Of a DNA stretch of 64,000 bases, positions 8,834 through 16,666 are shown piece by piece (within the stretch, counting starts at the first letter, position 1; every line of letters begins with the position of its first letter). The translations under genes were made by a program, and so were the position numbers. This DNA is from an uncultured Oscillospiraceae bacterium (GTDB lineage Bacteria; Bacillota; Clostridia; Oscillospirales; Ruminococcaceae). The notes under the pieces are model-generated. The model searched no databases and was not told where the DNA came from. It saw only the letters and a list, made by a program, of their open reading frames with translations. The DNA is taken from contig CAKSLI010000004.1 in NCBI GenBank assembly GCA_934466475.1, positions 62,001 through 126,000 of the forward strand. Reading direction: 5' to 3'.

Positions 8834-8878
8834 ATAAAAACGCTGCGTGAGCCTGAGCCCGCGCAGCGTTCGTTTTTA
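8834..8878 (-). terminator. Terminator of the tam-panE operon
   Basis: AACGCTGCG and CGCAGCGTT form a 9-bp stem; the minus strand continues into TTTTTATTC after it. It overlaps the last bases of the methyltransferase gene and may also act on the plus strand (GTTTTTATTTT). Confidence 0.8.
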
Positions 8879-9637
8879 TTTTGCGGCGGTGAAAAATAGC
8901 CTCGGCATTTTCAGTATAACTGTGCCGTCCGCCTGGAGCGGTATGTTTCTGCTTATGAGTTCAAGCAGCTCGTCAAGGAATTCCGCCTTTTCGTCCTCGC
9001 CGAGCATATCAAGATAGGGCTTCAGCCCGCTTCCCCTGTACCAGTCTATGACAGCGCTGTGCGAGGGAACTACATGATAATAGACGGTCTCCCACATTGT
9101 CACCTCGCCGGAAAGCTTTGCGAGTATATCGTATGTTTCGTTCGGGGTAAGGTTGTGGAAATTATGTATCGCATTCAGCTTCTTCCACTTGTCAGCGGAG
9201 ATGAGCTCATGCAGCAGCTTGTAGAACACCGCCTCCTGCGTGAGGGGGATCTGCACCGCAAGCATTCCGCCGGGATTCAGCTTGCTCATCAGCTTCGGGA
9301 ACAGGCCTGCGTGGTCTGGTATCCAGTGCAGGCAGGCGTTGGAGAATATCAGGTCGTAATTCCCGACAGCCTCCAGTCCGTCAGGCACGGAGCATTTCTG
9401 GAATTTCAGCTCCGGATAGGTTTTACGCGCCCTTTCCAGCATATTGTCAGAGCTGTCTATGCCGAGCAGCTTGGCACCGGGGAAACGCCCTGCAAGCTGA
9501 TTTGTGCTGTTTCCGGGGCCGCAGCCTATGTCAAGCACCGAGGACGGAGAAATTCCTATCCTGTGTATCAGGTCAATGGACGGCTGGGTGCGTTCTCTCT
9601 CGAATTTCGTGTACTGCTTTGAATCCCAATCTTTCAC
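8876..9637 (-). CDS. tam: Trans-aconitate 2-methyltransferase-like SAM methyltransferase
   Basis: A roughly 253-residue cytoplasmic enzyme. SAM motif I reads VLDIGCGPGNST, followed by GIDSSDNMLERAR, and the LHWIPDH segment is typical of Tam, which methylates trans-aconitate and relieves aconitase inhibition. I chose GTG 9637 because AGGAGG lies 7 bases before it; an ATG 18 bases upstream (9655) lacks a ribosome binding site but overlaps the stop of the preceding gene as ATGA, so 9655 is an alternative. It is the second gene of a two-gene operon behind a ketopantoate-reductase family gene. Confidence 0.85.
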   Translation of the reverse strand: MKDWDSKQYTKFERERTQPSIDLIHRIGISPSSVLDIGCGPGNSTNQLAGRFPGAKLLGIDSSDNMLERARKTYPELKFQKCSVPDGLEAVGNYDLIFSNACLHWIPDHAGLFPKLMSKLNPGGMLAVQIPLTQEAVFYKLLHELISADKWKKLNAIHNFHNLTPNETYDILAKLSGEVTMWETVYYHVVPSHSAVIDWYRGSGLKPYLDMLGEDEKAEFLDELLELISRNIPLQADGTVILKMPRLFFTAAK

Positions 9638-9651
9638 GACGTAACCTCCTG

Positions 9652-10611
9652 TCATAATGTGCGGGAGCTTCTGGAAGTATTGCCCGCGTAGTCGAAAAGT
9701 CCATCGTTTTTCTCCTCCAGCGCCTTGATGATGTGTAGCGTAAATTCGTTGTACGGCGTGGGAATGCCGAGCTCCTTTCCCATTCTTACGATAGCGCCGG
9801 AGAACATGTCGATTTCCGTATGGCGGCCGGCGTCAAGGTCCTGGAGGGTGGAATAACGGGCGGAGGGAGGCACCAGGCTTCCGCGGGTGGACGAGGCGTC
9901 AGCCCTGCTCATATCTATTCCCTTTGCGGCGGCTATTGCTTCAAGCTCCTGCCGCAGCCCATTGCTTATCGCCTTCATGTGTTCGCTGTCCTGGTAGCAG
10001 CCGACTCCTACGCCAACGATAGCCTGCGGCAGATTGTTGCACACATTCAGCCGGAATTTGCTCCATATTTCCTCGCGTATGAATTCTGTGCTGCGGTAGT
10101 GTATTCCGGTGCCCTCAAAGAGAGTTTCCACCGCGCGCACTCTTTCGCTGTCAAACGGAGCGCTGACCTCGCCGAACACTATTCCTACCGTGGTTTCCGG
10201 ATCGAAGCGGTAGCCGTTGCCATCCTTGTGGGAGGCAACCTTTATCAGCGAGTACAGAACATGCTCGCCGCCTATTTTTCCGGCGATGATCTCCTCGCTG
10301 TCAACGCCGTTCATCAGGCTCATCACGGTCGTGTTGCCACCGACAGCCGCGCCGATGGAATCCAGCGCCCCGGGGAGCGCGCCGTATTTCAGCGCGACAA
10401 TGAGAAGATCTGCGCCGTGCGCCTCCTGCGGGGTCCACACCTGCGGACGGTATACCTTTCCGTTTATTGTGCAGCCGTCTTTTTTCAGACGCTCTGCGCG
10501 CCCGCCATCGGCAATTACGCCGAGCTCAATGTTTTCACGCCCGGAGAGCCCCCATATCATATATGACCCGACTGCTCCGGCACCAAGGATTGCAACTTTT
10601 TTTATTTTCAT
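9652..10611 (-). CDS. panE: 2-dehydropantoate 2-reductase (ketopantoate reductase) family protein
   Basis: A 319-residue NADPH-dependent reductase of the PanE/ApbA family. The N-terminal Rossmann motif is ILGAGAVGSYM near residues 8-18. The C-terminal helical domain carries EEIWSKFRLNVCNN with the catalytic Lys of the family. PanE converts ketopantoate to pantoate for coenzyme A synthesis, but many paralogs act on other substrates, so the symbol is tentative. RBS AAGGAG precedes ATG 10611. A strong promoter lies upstream, directly abutting a 230-bp repeat element. Confidence 0.8.
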   Translation of the reverse strand: MKIKKVAILGAGAVGSYMIWGLSGRENIELGVIADGGRAERLKKDGCTINGKVYRPQVWTPQEAHGADLLIVALKYGALPGALDSIGAAVGGNTTVMSLMNGVDSEEIIAGKIGGEHVLYSLIKVASHKDGNGYRFDPETTVGIVFGEVSAPFDSERVRAVETLFEGTGIHYRSTEFIREEIWSKFRLNVCNNLPQAIVGVGVGCYQDSEHMKAISNGLRQELEAIAAAKGIDMSRADASSTRGSLVPPSARYSTLQDLDAGRHTEIDMFSGAIVRMGKELGIPTPYNEFTLHIIKALEEKNDGLFDYAGNTSRSSRTL

Positions 10612-10642
10612 TCTGATTTTCTCCTTTGAAATTGCTGATTAT

Positions 10643-10671
10643 ATTATAGCATTGCGGCGGAGCAGTGTCAA
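10643..10671 (-). promoter_or_regulatory. Promoter of panE-tam operon, abutting repeat copy B
   Basis: Minus strand TTGACA (10671-10666) and TATAAT (10648-10643), 17 bp spacing. The repeat begins at 10672, and the 4-bp target duplication TCAA is part of the -35 box. Confidence 0.85.
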
Positions 10672-10901
10672 GGTAACCTCTAAAAACCGGTTTGAAAAGT
10701 GAAAATGGGTAGAGTGCGCCGAATGCGATGAAAGCCGACGAAGTAAGGCTGTATGCCTTACGAGGAGGTGCAACACGATGTTGCAAAGCGAAATAACCGG
10801 GCGACGGCATGGACGCCGTCGCATCAGAAATTTCGCTCGTTGAAAGAAGCAGGCGGTGTGCTATACACATTTTCACTCAAACGAGGTTTTTAGAGGTTAC
10901 C
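10672..10901. mobile_element. 230-bp MITE-like element, copy B (inverted)
   Basis: Same element as 8601-8830 in reverse orientation, with ends GGTAACC and GGTTACC. The flanks TCAA (10668-10671) and TCAA (10902-10905) form a 4-bp direct duplication, which points to transposition. It lies between the divergent panE and alcohol dehydrogenase promoters. Confidence 0.88.
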
Positions 10902-11001
10902 TCAATAAATATATCGCACGCCGCACTAAAATTCCCGGGCTGCGGCACAATGCCTGGATTCCGCATGAGACTGCGGTTTTACGCGTTCCTTGAAAAAATG
11001 C

Positions 11002-11030
11002 TTGCATTTCTGCGCGAATTGTGATATCGT
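11002..11030 (+). promoter_or_regulatory. Probable promoter of alcohol dehydrogenase gene
   Basis: TTGCAT (11002-11007) and TATCGT (11025-11030), 17 bp spacing; a moderate match. Confidence 0.5.
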
Positions 11031-11090
11031 ATATTTGCAGGGAAAAACTGCGTCAGACAGAATTGTGCAGAACAACAAGGAGGAATCATC

Positions 11091-12224
11091 ATGGATTTTC
11101 AGATCGTGCTGCCGGGAAAAACAATAGCCGGCAAGGGCGCATTATCACGCGCAGGACTTGAGAAATACGGAAGCAGACCGCTCATCGTGACCGGAAAATA
11201 TACCGCGAAGTCACCGGCAGTCCGGGAGCTCCTGAAATATGCTCCGGACGGCGTGGTTTTTGACGGAATAACCGGCGAACCCACCGTTGACATGATAAAC
11301 GCGGGCGTTGCGGCGTACCATGACAATTCCTGCGACCATGTCATCGGAATAGGCGGCGGAAGCGCCCTTGACAGTGCCAAGGCGATAGCCGCGATGTCCG
11401 TTCTGGGCGGGAATATCGCGGACTATATGGGGCGCGGGATAGACGGAGAATTTCCGCCGATGATACTTGTTCCGACCACCGCCGGGACTGGCTCCGAGGC
11501 GACAAAATTCACGATAATCACCGACACGGAAAAGGACGTGAAAATGCTGCTGAAGGGCGACAAACTCCTGCCGGAGCTTGCAGTGCTGGATTATTCCTAC
11601 ACGATATCCTCGCCGAAGTCCGTCACTGCGGCAACAGGAATGGACGCGCTCACGCATGCGATCGAGAGCTACACCTCCCGCAGGGCGAACCCGATAACCG
11701 ACACATTCGCGCTTTCCGCCCTGAAGAGGATCTTCGCGAACCTGCCCACGGCGTATAACGAACCAGAAAACGAGGCTGCAAGGGAACAAATGCTCATCGC
11801 CGCTTACGAGGCAGGAGTCTGCATAAACAACGCCTCCGTTACCATTGTGCACGGAATGAGCCGTCCTATCGGCGCGCTGTTCCATGTCCCGCACGGAATT
11901 TCCAACGCAATGCTGGATATAAAGTGCCTGGGATTCGCAGTGCAGGGTGCTCCCGGGAAATTTGCAGAGGCCGCCCGGGCTGTCGGCGCTTCCGATAAGC
12001 AGGACGATACCGCCGCTGCACAGGATTTCCTCGCGGCGCTCGAAAAGCTGTGCCGCGCCGTTGAGATACCCACGCTTGCAGAATACGGAATCGACCGTGA
12101 GAGGTTCTTTGCGGCAATGGACAAAATGGCGGACGACGCCCTTGCAAGCGGAAGCCCTGCCAATACTATAAGGGAAGTCACCAAGCAGGATATTCTGGAT
12201 ATTTACGCTTCTCTGTGGGATTAA
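11091..12224 (+). CDS. Iron-containing alcohol dehydrogenase
   Basis: A 377-residue group III alcohol dehydrogenase, cytoplasmic, reducing aldehydes with NAD(P)H or the reverse. The N-terminal NAD domain has IGIGGGSALDSAKA near 84-97 and PTTAGTGSEAT near 127-137. The metal-binding C-terminal domain has MDALTHAIESY and two further His positions in VHGMSRPIGALFHVPHG. Substrate cannot be read. Its place next to the pyrimidine cluster, which yields malonate semialdehyde, makes that aldehyde (to 3-hydroxypropionate) a testable candidate. RBS AAGGAGG. Confidence 0.88.
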   Translation: MDFQIVLPGKTIAGKGALSRAGLEKYGSRPLIVTGKYTAKSPAVRELLKYAPDGVVFDGITGEPTVDMINAGVAAYHDNSCDHVIGIGGGSALDSAKAIAAMSVLGGNIADYMGRGIDGEFPPMILVPTTAGTGSEATKFTIITDTEKDVKMLLKGDKLLPELAVLDYSYTISSPKSVTAATGMDALTHAIESYTSRRANPITDTFALSALKRIFANLPTAYNEPENEAAREQMLIAAYEAGVCINNASVTIVHGMSRPIGALFHVPHGISNAMLDIKCLGFAVQGAPGKFAEAARAVGASDKQDDTAAAQDFLAALEKLCRAVEIPTLAEYGIDRERFFAAMDKMADDALASGSPANTIREVTKQDILDIYASLWD

Positions 12225-12230
12225 ATCCAT

Positions 12231-12266
12231 GTGCCGCGGCACAACGGTTTCATGTGCCAGAGGCAC
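12231..12266. repeat. Two tandem GTGCC-N-GGCAC palindromes
   Basis: GTGCCGCGGCAC (12231-12242) and GTGCC-AGA-GGCAC (12254-12266) are both preceded by CAT and followed by AA. They lie about 40-70 bp upstream of the carbamoylase promoter and could be regulator sites, or simply part of the terminator region. Confidence 0.5.
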
Positions 12267-12272
12267 AAATTC

Positions 12273-12295
12273 AGCCGTTTTCCGGCTTTTTTTGC
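12273..12295 (+). terminator. Terminator of alcohol dehydrogenase gene
   Basis: AGCCG and CGGCT with a TTTTC loop, followed by TTTTTTT. Confidence 0.75.
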
Positions 12296-12303
12296 GAAAA
12301 AGG

Positions 12304-12332
12304 TTGACACAGCACAATATTCACGATATAAT
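12304..12332 (+). promoter_or_regulatory. Promoter of carbamoylase gene
   Basis: TTGACA (12304-12309) and TATAAT (12327-12332), 17 bp spacing. Confidence 0.88.
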
Positions 12333-12344
12333 CAATACATAAAG

Positions 12345-12391
12345 CAACGGCGCTTGGAACTCACGGAGTTTCAGGCGCCGTTTTCTTTATC
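12345..12391 (+). terminator. Hairpin plus T-run in the carbamoylase 5' leader (possible attenuator)
   Basis: The arms CGGCGCTTGGAACTC and GAGTTTCAGGCGCCG form a 15-bp stem with two G-U pairs and an ACG loop, followed by TTTTCTTT. It starts within about 10 bases of the expected transcript start and precedes the ATG by about 35 bases. Confidence 0.7.
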
Positions 12392-12423
12392 AGACAGAAA
12401 TTCAAAAGCAAAGGAGAGTTTTT

Positions 12424-13686
12424 ATGTACACTTGCAGCTACGACAGAATGAAGGACAAAATCGAAACTTTCAGCAAATTCGGCGACGCGGGGCACGGCGG
12501 TATCACACGTTATTCCCTTTCGCCGGAGGCTATTCAGGCGAGAAACGAGTTCCGCCGCAGAATGGAAGCTATCGGCGCCACTATCGAGGTGGACGATGTA
12601 GCTTGTATGTACGCAACGCTCCCCGGTTCTGACCCGGACGCAAAGCGCATCGTTATGGGCTCCCATGTGGACAGCGTAAAGAACGGCGGCAACTACGACG
12701 GAATCCTCGGCGTAATGAGCGCCATGGAGGTCCTGGAAACGGTAGCCGAGCACAATATTCCGCATAAGCATCCGCTCACCGCGATGATCTGGACAAACGA
12801 GGAAGGCTCCCTCTACCCGCCGGCAATGATGTGCTCCGGCATTATCTGCTACGATTATCTCCCGGAGGACATCAGAAGCAAGTTCAGATTCGAGGACATG
12901 ATGGCTTCAAAGAGCATTCTGGATAACAAGTCCACATTCGGCGAGGCACTGGAGAGATCCGGATTCAAGGGCGATAAGAAATACCGCATTTCCCCTGAGA
13001 AATACATGTACATGTTCGAGACCCACATTGAACAGGGGCCTATCCTCGAGGACGCCGGAAATGATATCGGCGTAGTCGACTGCGTTCTCGGAATGTTCAA
13101 TTACCGCCTGAAGTTCTACGGTCAGACCACCCATGCAGGAACATTCCCCATGCCGAAGAGAAAGGACGCGTTCCTTGCGGCTTCTGAGGCGCTGTGCTAC
13201 CTCCACGAGGAGATAGACAAGCTGGGATATTCCGACCTGGTTTACACTACCGGCGAGGTCGTATGTCACCCCTGCGTGCACACCTGCGTTCCGGATTTCT
13301 TCGATTTCTCGTTTGACGCGCGCCACGAGGATCCCAAGGTGCTTGAAAAGGTGCTCGCGATCGTCAAGAGCTGCGCTGAAAAGACCTGGGCAGGCTGCAC
13401 CTGCGAGGTAGTCAAGGCATGGAACCGCGACACTGTTTACTATGATAAGAAGCTTGTGGGCTATGTTAAGGCTGCCGCCGAGGAGACTGGTATCAAGCAC
13501 CAGTATATCCACTCCGGCGCCGGTCACGACGCACAGTTCTGCGCTTACATGATCCCGACAACGATGGTGTTCGTACAGAGCAAGGACGGACTTTCCCACT
13601 GCGAGAAGGAGTTCAGCTCCGTGGAGCACTGCACTGAGGGTGCAACGGTAATGCTCAACGCTGTGCTCAAGGCAGATCAGGACTGA
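12424..13686 (+). CDS. N-carbamoyl-beta-alanine amidohydrolase / carbamoylase (M20 family)
   Basis: A 420-residue metal-dependent amidase of the hydantoinase/carbamoylase family. It should hydrolyse N-carbamoyl-beta-alanine to beta-alanine, CO2 and ammonia, the third step of reductive pyrimidine breakdown. Metal ligands are visible: GSHVDSV with His81, GGNYDGILGVM with Asp92, TNEEGS, and ETHIEQGPILE, plus a final His in SGAGHDAQF. It is transcribed separately from the importer and dihydropyrimidinase but lies in the same cluster. Activity on carbamoyl amino acids in general is the alternative. Confidence 0.88.
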   Translation: MYTCSYDRMKDKIETFSKFGDAGHGGITRYSLSPEAIQARNEFRRRMEAIGATIEVDDVACMYATLPGSDPDAKRIVMGSHVDSVKNGGNYDGILGVMSAMEVLETVAEHNIPHKHPLTAMIWTNEEGSLYPPAMMCSGIICYDYLPEDIRSKFRFEDMMASKSILDNKSTFGEALERSGFKGDKKYRISPEKYMYMFETHIEQGPILEDAGNDIGVVDCVLGMFNYRLKFYGQTTHAGTFPMPKRKDAFLAASEALCYLHEEIDKLGYSDLVYTTGEVVCHPCVHTCVPDFFDFSFDARHEDPKVLEKVLAIVKSCAEKTWAGCTCEVVKAWNRDTVYYDKKLVGYVKAAAEETGIKHQYIHSGAGHDAQFCAYMIPTTMVFVQSKDGLSHCEKEFSSVEHCTEGATVMLNAVLKADQD

Positions 13687-13708
13687 GTATCGGCAAAATA
13701 ACAAGATG

Positions 13709-13740
13709 TTCCGGGCAGCTTCGGCTGTCCGGAATTTTTA
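13709..13740 (+). terminator. Terminator of carbamoylase gene
   Basis: TTCCGGGCAGC pairs with GCTGTCCGGAA around a short TTC-type loop and is followed by TTTTTA. Confidence 0.9.
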
Positions 13741-13743
13741 TGC

Positions 13744-13988
13744 CATGTGGTTCTTAAATGAATAATGCATATAACAGAAAATTCATTTTCGCCGAGTGAT
13801 TTCTTTCGGGAGATTCAACACAAGGATCCTCGTTTTCTGGTGTGGACTGAGTAGAATATGTGTGCTTCAGCACATATAATGTAGTTATGCGGAAGCACAA
13901 AACCGCATTGCTGTGTATATATTACATATATAGACATGGATTTCACGGAAATGTTATTGTACAATTATCCTAAATGTTTATCAGCACA
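13744..13988. other. 245-bp intergenic stretch with small dyads
   Basis: No gene seen. It is AT-richer than its surroundings and contains two small hairpins, GTGTGCTTCAGCACAT-like near 13860-13880 and ATGCGG/CCGCAT near 13888-13910. These could be regulator sites for the downstream importer promoter; nothing else recognised. Confidence 0.4.
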
Positions 13989-14017
13989 TTGACAGAAATC
14001 ACATTATGCTGTATACT
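13989..14017 (+). promoter_or_regulatory. Promoter of the pyrimidine importer operon
   Basis: TTGACA (13989-13994) and TATACT (14012-14017), 17 bp spacing. The transcript would carry a leader of about 130 bases with a 33-codon frame and a terminator. Confidence 0.85.
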
Positions 14018-14044
14018 TGTATCAAGAACAAAGGAACAAAAGAA

Positions 14045-14146
14045 ATGAATAAATCAAATCTGAATCCTGCAAGTTCAACAAGAAACCGAGATCAGGGCAA
14101 TGGCGCCGAAGATGATGCTATTGCCCTGATTTTTTATAAGGAGTGA
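14045..14146 (+). CDS. Possible 33-codon leader peptide spanning a terminator
   Basis: ATG 14045 follows AAAGGA by about 9 bases. The frame runs through the leader terminator (14091-14136) and stops with TGA at 14144-14146, six bases before the ATP-binding protein gene. Translation through the hairpin would prevent termination and couple the leader to the operon. The predicted peptide is polar (begins MNKSNLNPAS and ends ALIFYKE) with no obvious run of one amino acid. It may also be chance. Confidence 0.35.
   Translation: MNKSNLNPASSTRNRDQGNGAEDDAIALIFYKE
14091..14136 (+). terminator. Leader terminator (attenuator) before importer operon
   Basis: ATCAGGGCAAT (14091-14101) pairs perfectly with ATTGCCCTGAT (14120-14130), followed by TTTTTT. 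It sits between promoter and first gene, immediately before the RBS AAGGAG, so it must be read through for the operon to be expressed. Confidence 0.85.
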
Positions 14147-14151
14147 TCAAT

Positions 14152-14928
14152 ATGGCAAACGAGAAAACAGAGATCATGCTGGACAGCATCGGCATGGTGT
14201 ACAAGGATCAGGGCGGAAACGATGTAACAGCGCTCACCAATGTAACGCTGGACATCAAGAAGGGCGAGTTCATCTCGCTGCTCGGTCCCTCGGGCTGCGG
14301 CAAGACAACGCTCCTTAGAATTATCGCGGATCTGCTCCACCCGACTTCCGGAAAGATAACGGTCGGCGGGGTAACTCCCCGGGAAGCCCGGCTGGCGCAG
14401 CGATACGGCATAGTGTTCCAGAGCCCGGTGCTCTACGACTGGCGCACAGTCCGCAGGAATGTGATGCTCCCGCTGGAGATAATGCACGTCCCCAAAGATG
14501 AGCGCGAGGACATCGCGGACAGCATGCTGGAAATGGTGGGGCTGACGAATTTCGCAAACCACTATCCGAATCAGCTTTCCGGCGGCATGCAGCAGAGAGT
14601 CGGGATCGCAAGGGCGCTGGCGATACGTCCGGAGATACTTCTGATGGATGAGCCGTTCTCAGCTCTGGACGAATTCACCCGGGAAAAGCTCCACATCGAC
14701 CTGCTGAAGATATGGCGCAAGACCAACAAAACCGTAATTTTCGTAACTCACAACATTTCCGAGAGCGTATTCCTTTCTGACCGCGTGTGCGTATTATCCC
14801 CGCACCCGGGACGCCTTTCGGCGGTAGTCGATATCGACCTGCCGAGGCCCCGGACGCTGGATATGACGGACACTCAGCATTTCACAGAGCTTGTCGCAAA
14901 GGTAAGGAACAGCTTCGAGGGAGTATAA
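14152..14928 (+). CDS. ABC transporter ATP-binding protein (NMT1/Tau/Ssu type)
   Basis: A 258-residue ATPase of the nitrate/sulfonate/taurine and thiamine-precursor importer group. Walker A is GPSGCGKTT, the Q-loop follows in VFQSPVLYDWRTV, the signature is LSGGMQQRVG, and Walker B is ILLMDEPFSALDE. ATG 14152 is chosen because AAGGAG lies 8 bases upstream; an in-frame GTG at 14143 overlaps that site. It heads an operon with two permeases, a binding protein and pyrimidine-degrading enzymes, so a pyrimidine or related heterocycle is the likely cargo (inference). Confidence 0.9.
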   Translation: MANEKTEIMLDSIGMVYKDQGGNDVTALTNVTLDIKKGEFISLLGPSGCGKTTLLRIIADLLHPTSGKITVGGVTPREARLAQRYGIVFQSPVLYDWRTVRRNVMLPLEIMHVPKDEREDIADSMLEMVGLTNFANHYPNQLSGGMQQRVGIARALAIRPEILLMDEPFSALDEFTREKLHIDLLKIWRKTNKTVIFVTHNISESVFLSDRVCVLSPHPGRLSAVVDIDLPRPRTLDMTDTQHFTELVAKVRNSFEGV

Positions 14929-14940
14929 GGAGGGAACGGC

Positions 14941-15792
14941 ATGACAACGGCAAAAACGGCGCGGAGAGGCCCCCTCCCGGCACTGAAGCGCTTCGTACAT
15001 TCAAAACACATGGTGACGCTGGTCTGGATACTCGGCATAGTGGTCATCTGGGAGATTTTCGCCTGTATCGTTGCGGCGACAAAGCGCACTCCGGTGAACG
15101 TCCTGCCGCACCTGTACGAGATCATCTGTTCGTTTTTCAGCGACAAGAAAGTCACCGGAAAGATGACGATGATAGAGCTCATCGGAACCGCCTGCGGCGA
15201 GACGCTCTCCCGCGCGGGGATCGGCTTCGCTGCCGGGATCGCGGCGGGCTACATACTCGCTCTGCTGATGAACCTTTCACGGGTAGTCGAGAAGATAGCG
15301 TTTCCATATCTGATGATAATTCAGATGATACCGATACTCGGAATGGCTCCGATAATCCTTTCGATAACCGGCGATATCAATTCCGCGAGAATCGTCATCG
15401 CAGCGATACTTACGTTCTATCCGGTGTCTACCAACGTGCTGGCGGGTTTCCGGTCGGTCGAGAGGGAAAAGCACGAGCTGATGTACAGCTACGCGGCTAA
15501 TAAGTTCCAGCTTTACACGAAAACGCTCATTCCGGCGTGCATTCCGTATTTCTTCACAGGACTGAAGATATCCGCGCCAATGGCGATAACCGCTTCCATA
15601 CTGGTAGATACGCTCCAGGGCGGCAACGGACTTGGCTGTATGCTTTCGCAGTCCCTCAAGGGCGGAATGACCCGTCTGGTTTTCTGGGACATAGTGCTGA
15701 TAAGCGCAGTCATAGGCATTCTGAGCTTCGTGCTGATGGGGCTTATCGAAAGGCTCCTCTGCCCGTACAAGCGAAACAAGACCAGCGACTGA
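14941..15792 (+). CDS. ABC transporter permease (NMT1-type importer), first of two
   Basis: A 283-residue inner-membrane permease with about six helices. The cytoplasmic coupling segment near residues 190-220 reads FRSVEREKHELMYSYAANKFQLYTK in two parts and resembles the EAA loop of BPD-type permeases. It is 12 bases after the ATPase gene and 12 bases before a second, diverged permease, so the importer probably has a heterodimeric channel. GAGGAGGG-type ribosome binding sites precede both permease genes. Confidence 0.88.
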   Translation: MTTAKTARRGPLPALKRFVHSKHMVTLVWILGIVVIWEIFACIVAATKRTPVNVLPHLYEIICSFFSDKKVTGKMTMIELIGTACGETLSRAGIGFAAGIAAGYILALLMNLSRVVEKIAFPYLMIIQMIPILGMAPIILSITGDINSARIVIAAILTFYPVSTNVLAGFRSVEREKHELMYSYAANKFQLYTKTLIPACIPYFFTGLKISAPMAITASILVDTLQGGNGLGCMLSQSLKGGMTRLVFWDIVLISAVIGILSFVLMGLIERLLCPYKRNKTSD

Positions 15793-15804
15793 GGAGGGAT
15801 ACAG

Positions 15805-16605
15805 ATGAAATCAAAGAAATGGCTGGGACTGCTTTCAAGCGCAGGACTTCCGCTTCTTTTCGGGGTGGTGATATTCGTCCTGTGGCAGACTCAGGCGCTT
15901 CATTCGTGGCTTGGGACTGATACGATAACGCTTCCGCTTCCAACGCGAATCGGCGAGATAATCTCACAGAACAGCGACAGCATAGGAAATCAGGTGCAGA
16001 TGACCCTGATAGTCGCCCTCGGCGGACTGGCGGCGGGCAGTATCCTCGGGTATCTCATAGCCGTTGTGGCTTCGATATTCCGTAAGTGGGGCGCCGGCGG
16101 ACTTACGATAGTTTCCGCGTTCAACGCGATACCGATAGTGGCTCTCGCCCCGGTAATAAACAACTGGACGCGCGATGTCAGCACGGATGTTTCAGTTAGA
16201 AGCACGCTTGCGAAGATAATAGTGGTCACGATATCCTGCACGGCGGCGATGAGCGTGAACGCATTCCGCGGGCTGACCGAGCTGAAGCCGTTCTCCGAGG
16301 ATCTGATGACCTCTTACGCTGCTCCGAAGATCGTGGTATTCACTAAGCTGAGGCTGCCGAACTCGCTGCCATACGTTTTCACGGCGCTGAGGGTCAGCGT
16401 TCCGGCGAGCGTTATCGGCGCGCTGGTGACCGAGTACTTCGCGGAGGACACGGTCGGCGTAGGAAGACAGATCCGCGAGAACATCGTAAAGGGACAATAC
16501 CCCACGGCGTGGGCTTACATCGCGACTGCATGCGCGATAGGCATAGGAATGTACATTGTTCTTATGCTGGTTGAAAGAATGGTGCTTAAACGGAGAAAAG
16601 CATAA
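15805..16605 (+). CDS. ABC transporter permease (NMT1-type importer), second of two
   Basis: A 266-residue BPD-type permease with six predicted helices, paralogous to the preceding one. The EAA-like segment is FRGLTELKPFSEDLMTSYAA and is followed by KLRLPNSLPYVFTALRVSVP, typical of the TauC/SsuC branch. It is expected to pair with the other permease and the ATPase to import the ligand delivered by the lipoprotein encoded next. Confidence 0.88.
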   Translation: MKSKKWLGLLSSAGLPLLFGVVIFVLWQTQALHSWLGTDTITLPLPTRIGEIISQNSDSIGNQVQMTLIVALGGLAAGSILGYLIAVVASIFRKWGAGGLTIVSAFNAIPIVALAPVINNWTRDVSTDVSVRSTLAKIIVVTISCTAAMSVNAFRGLTELKPFSEDLMTSYAAPKIVVFTKLRLPNSLPYVFTALRVSVPASVIGALVTEYFAEDTVGVGRQIRENIVKGQYPTAWAYIATACAIGIGMYIVLMLVERMVLKRRKA

Positions 16606-16666
16606 GGCTCCGTTTGGTATAGAACAAAAGGGGGATTCCCCGAATAAAGAAAGGCAGGTACACACT

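Noticed and set aside
8626..8850. Repeated short reading frame inside the 230-bp elements (also at 10535 and 52823)
   Set aside because: Identical because the elements are copies; no RBS, and the frame runs out into unrelated flanks.
12345..12391. Guanidine (mini-ykkC) riboswitch
   Set aside because: Only one hairpin is present and its loop does not show the paired ACGR hairpins of that class.
14143..14151. GTG start for the importer ATPase
   Set aside because: It overlaps the RBS AAGGAG; ATG 14152 is better placed.
16556..16666. 37-codon upstream extension of the binding-protein frame
   Set aside because: It overlaps the permease gene; the signal peptide begins at Met 16667, which has its own RBS.
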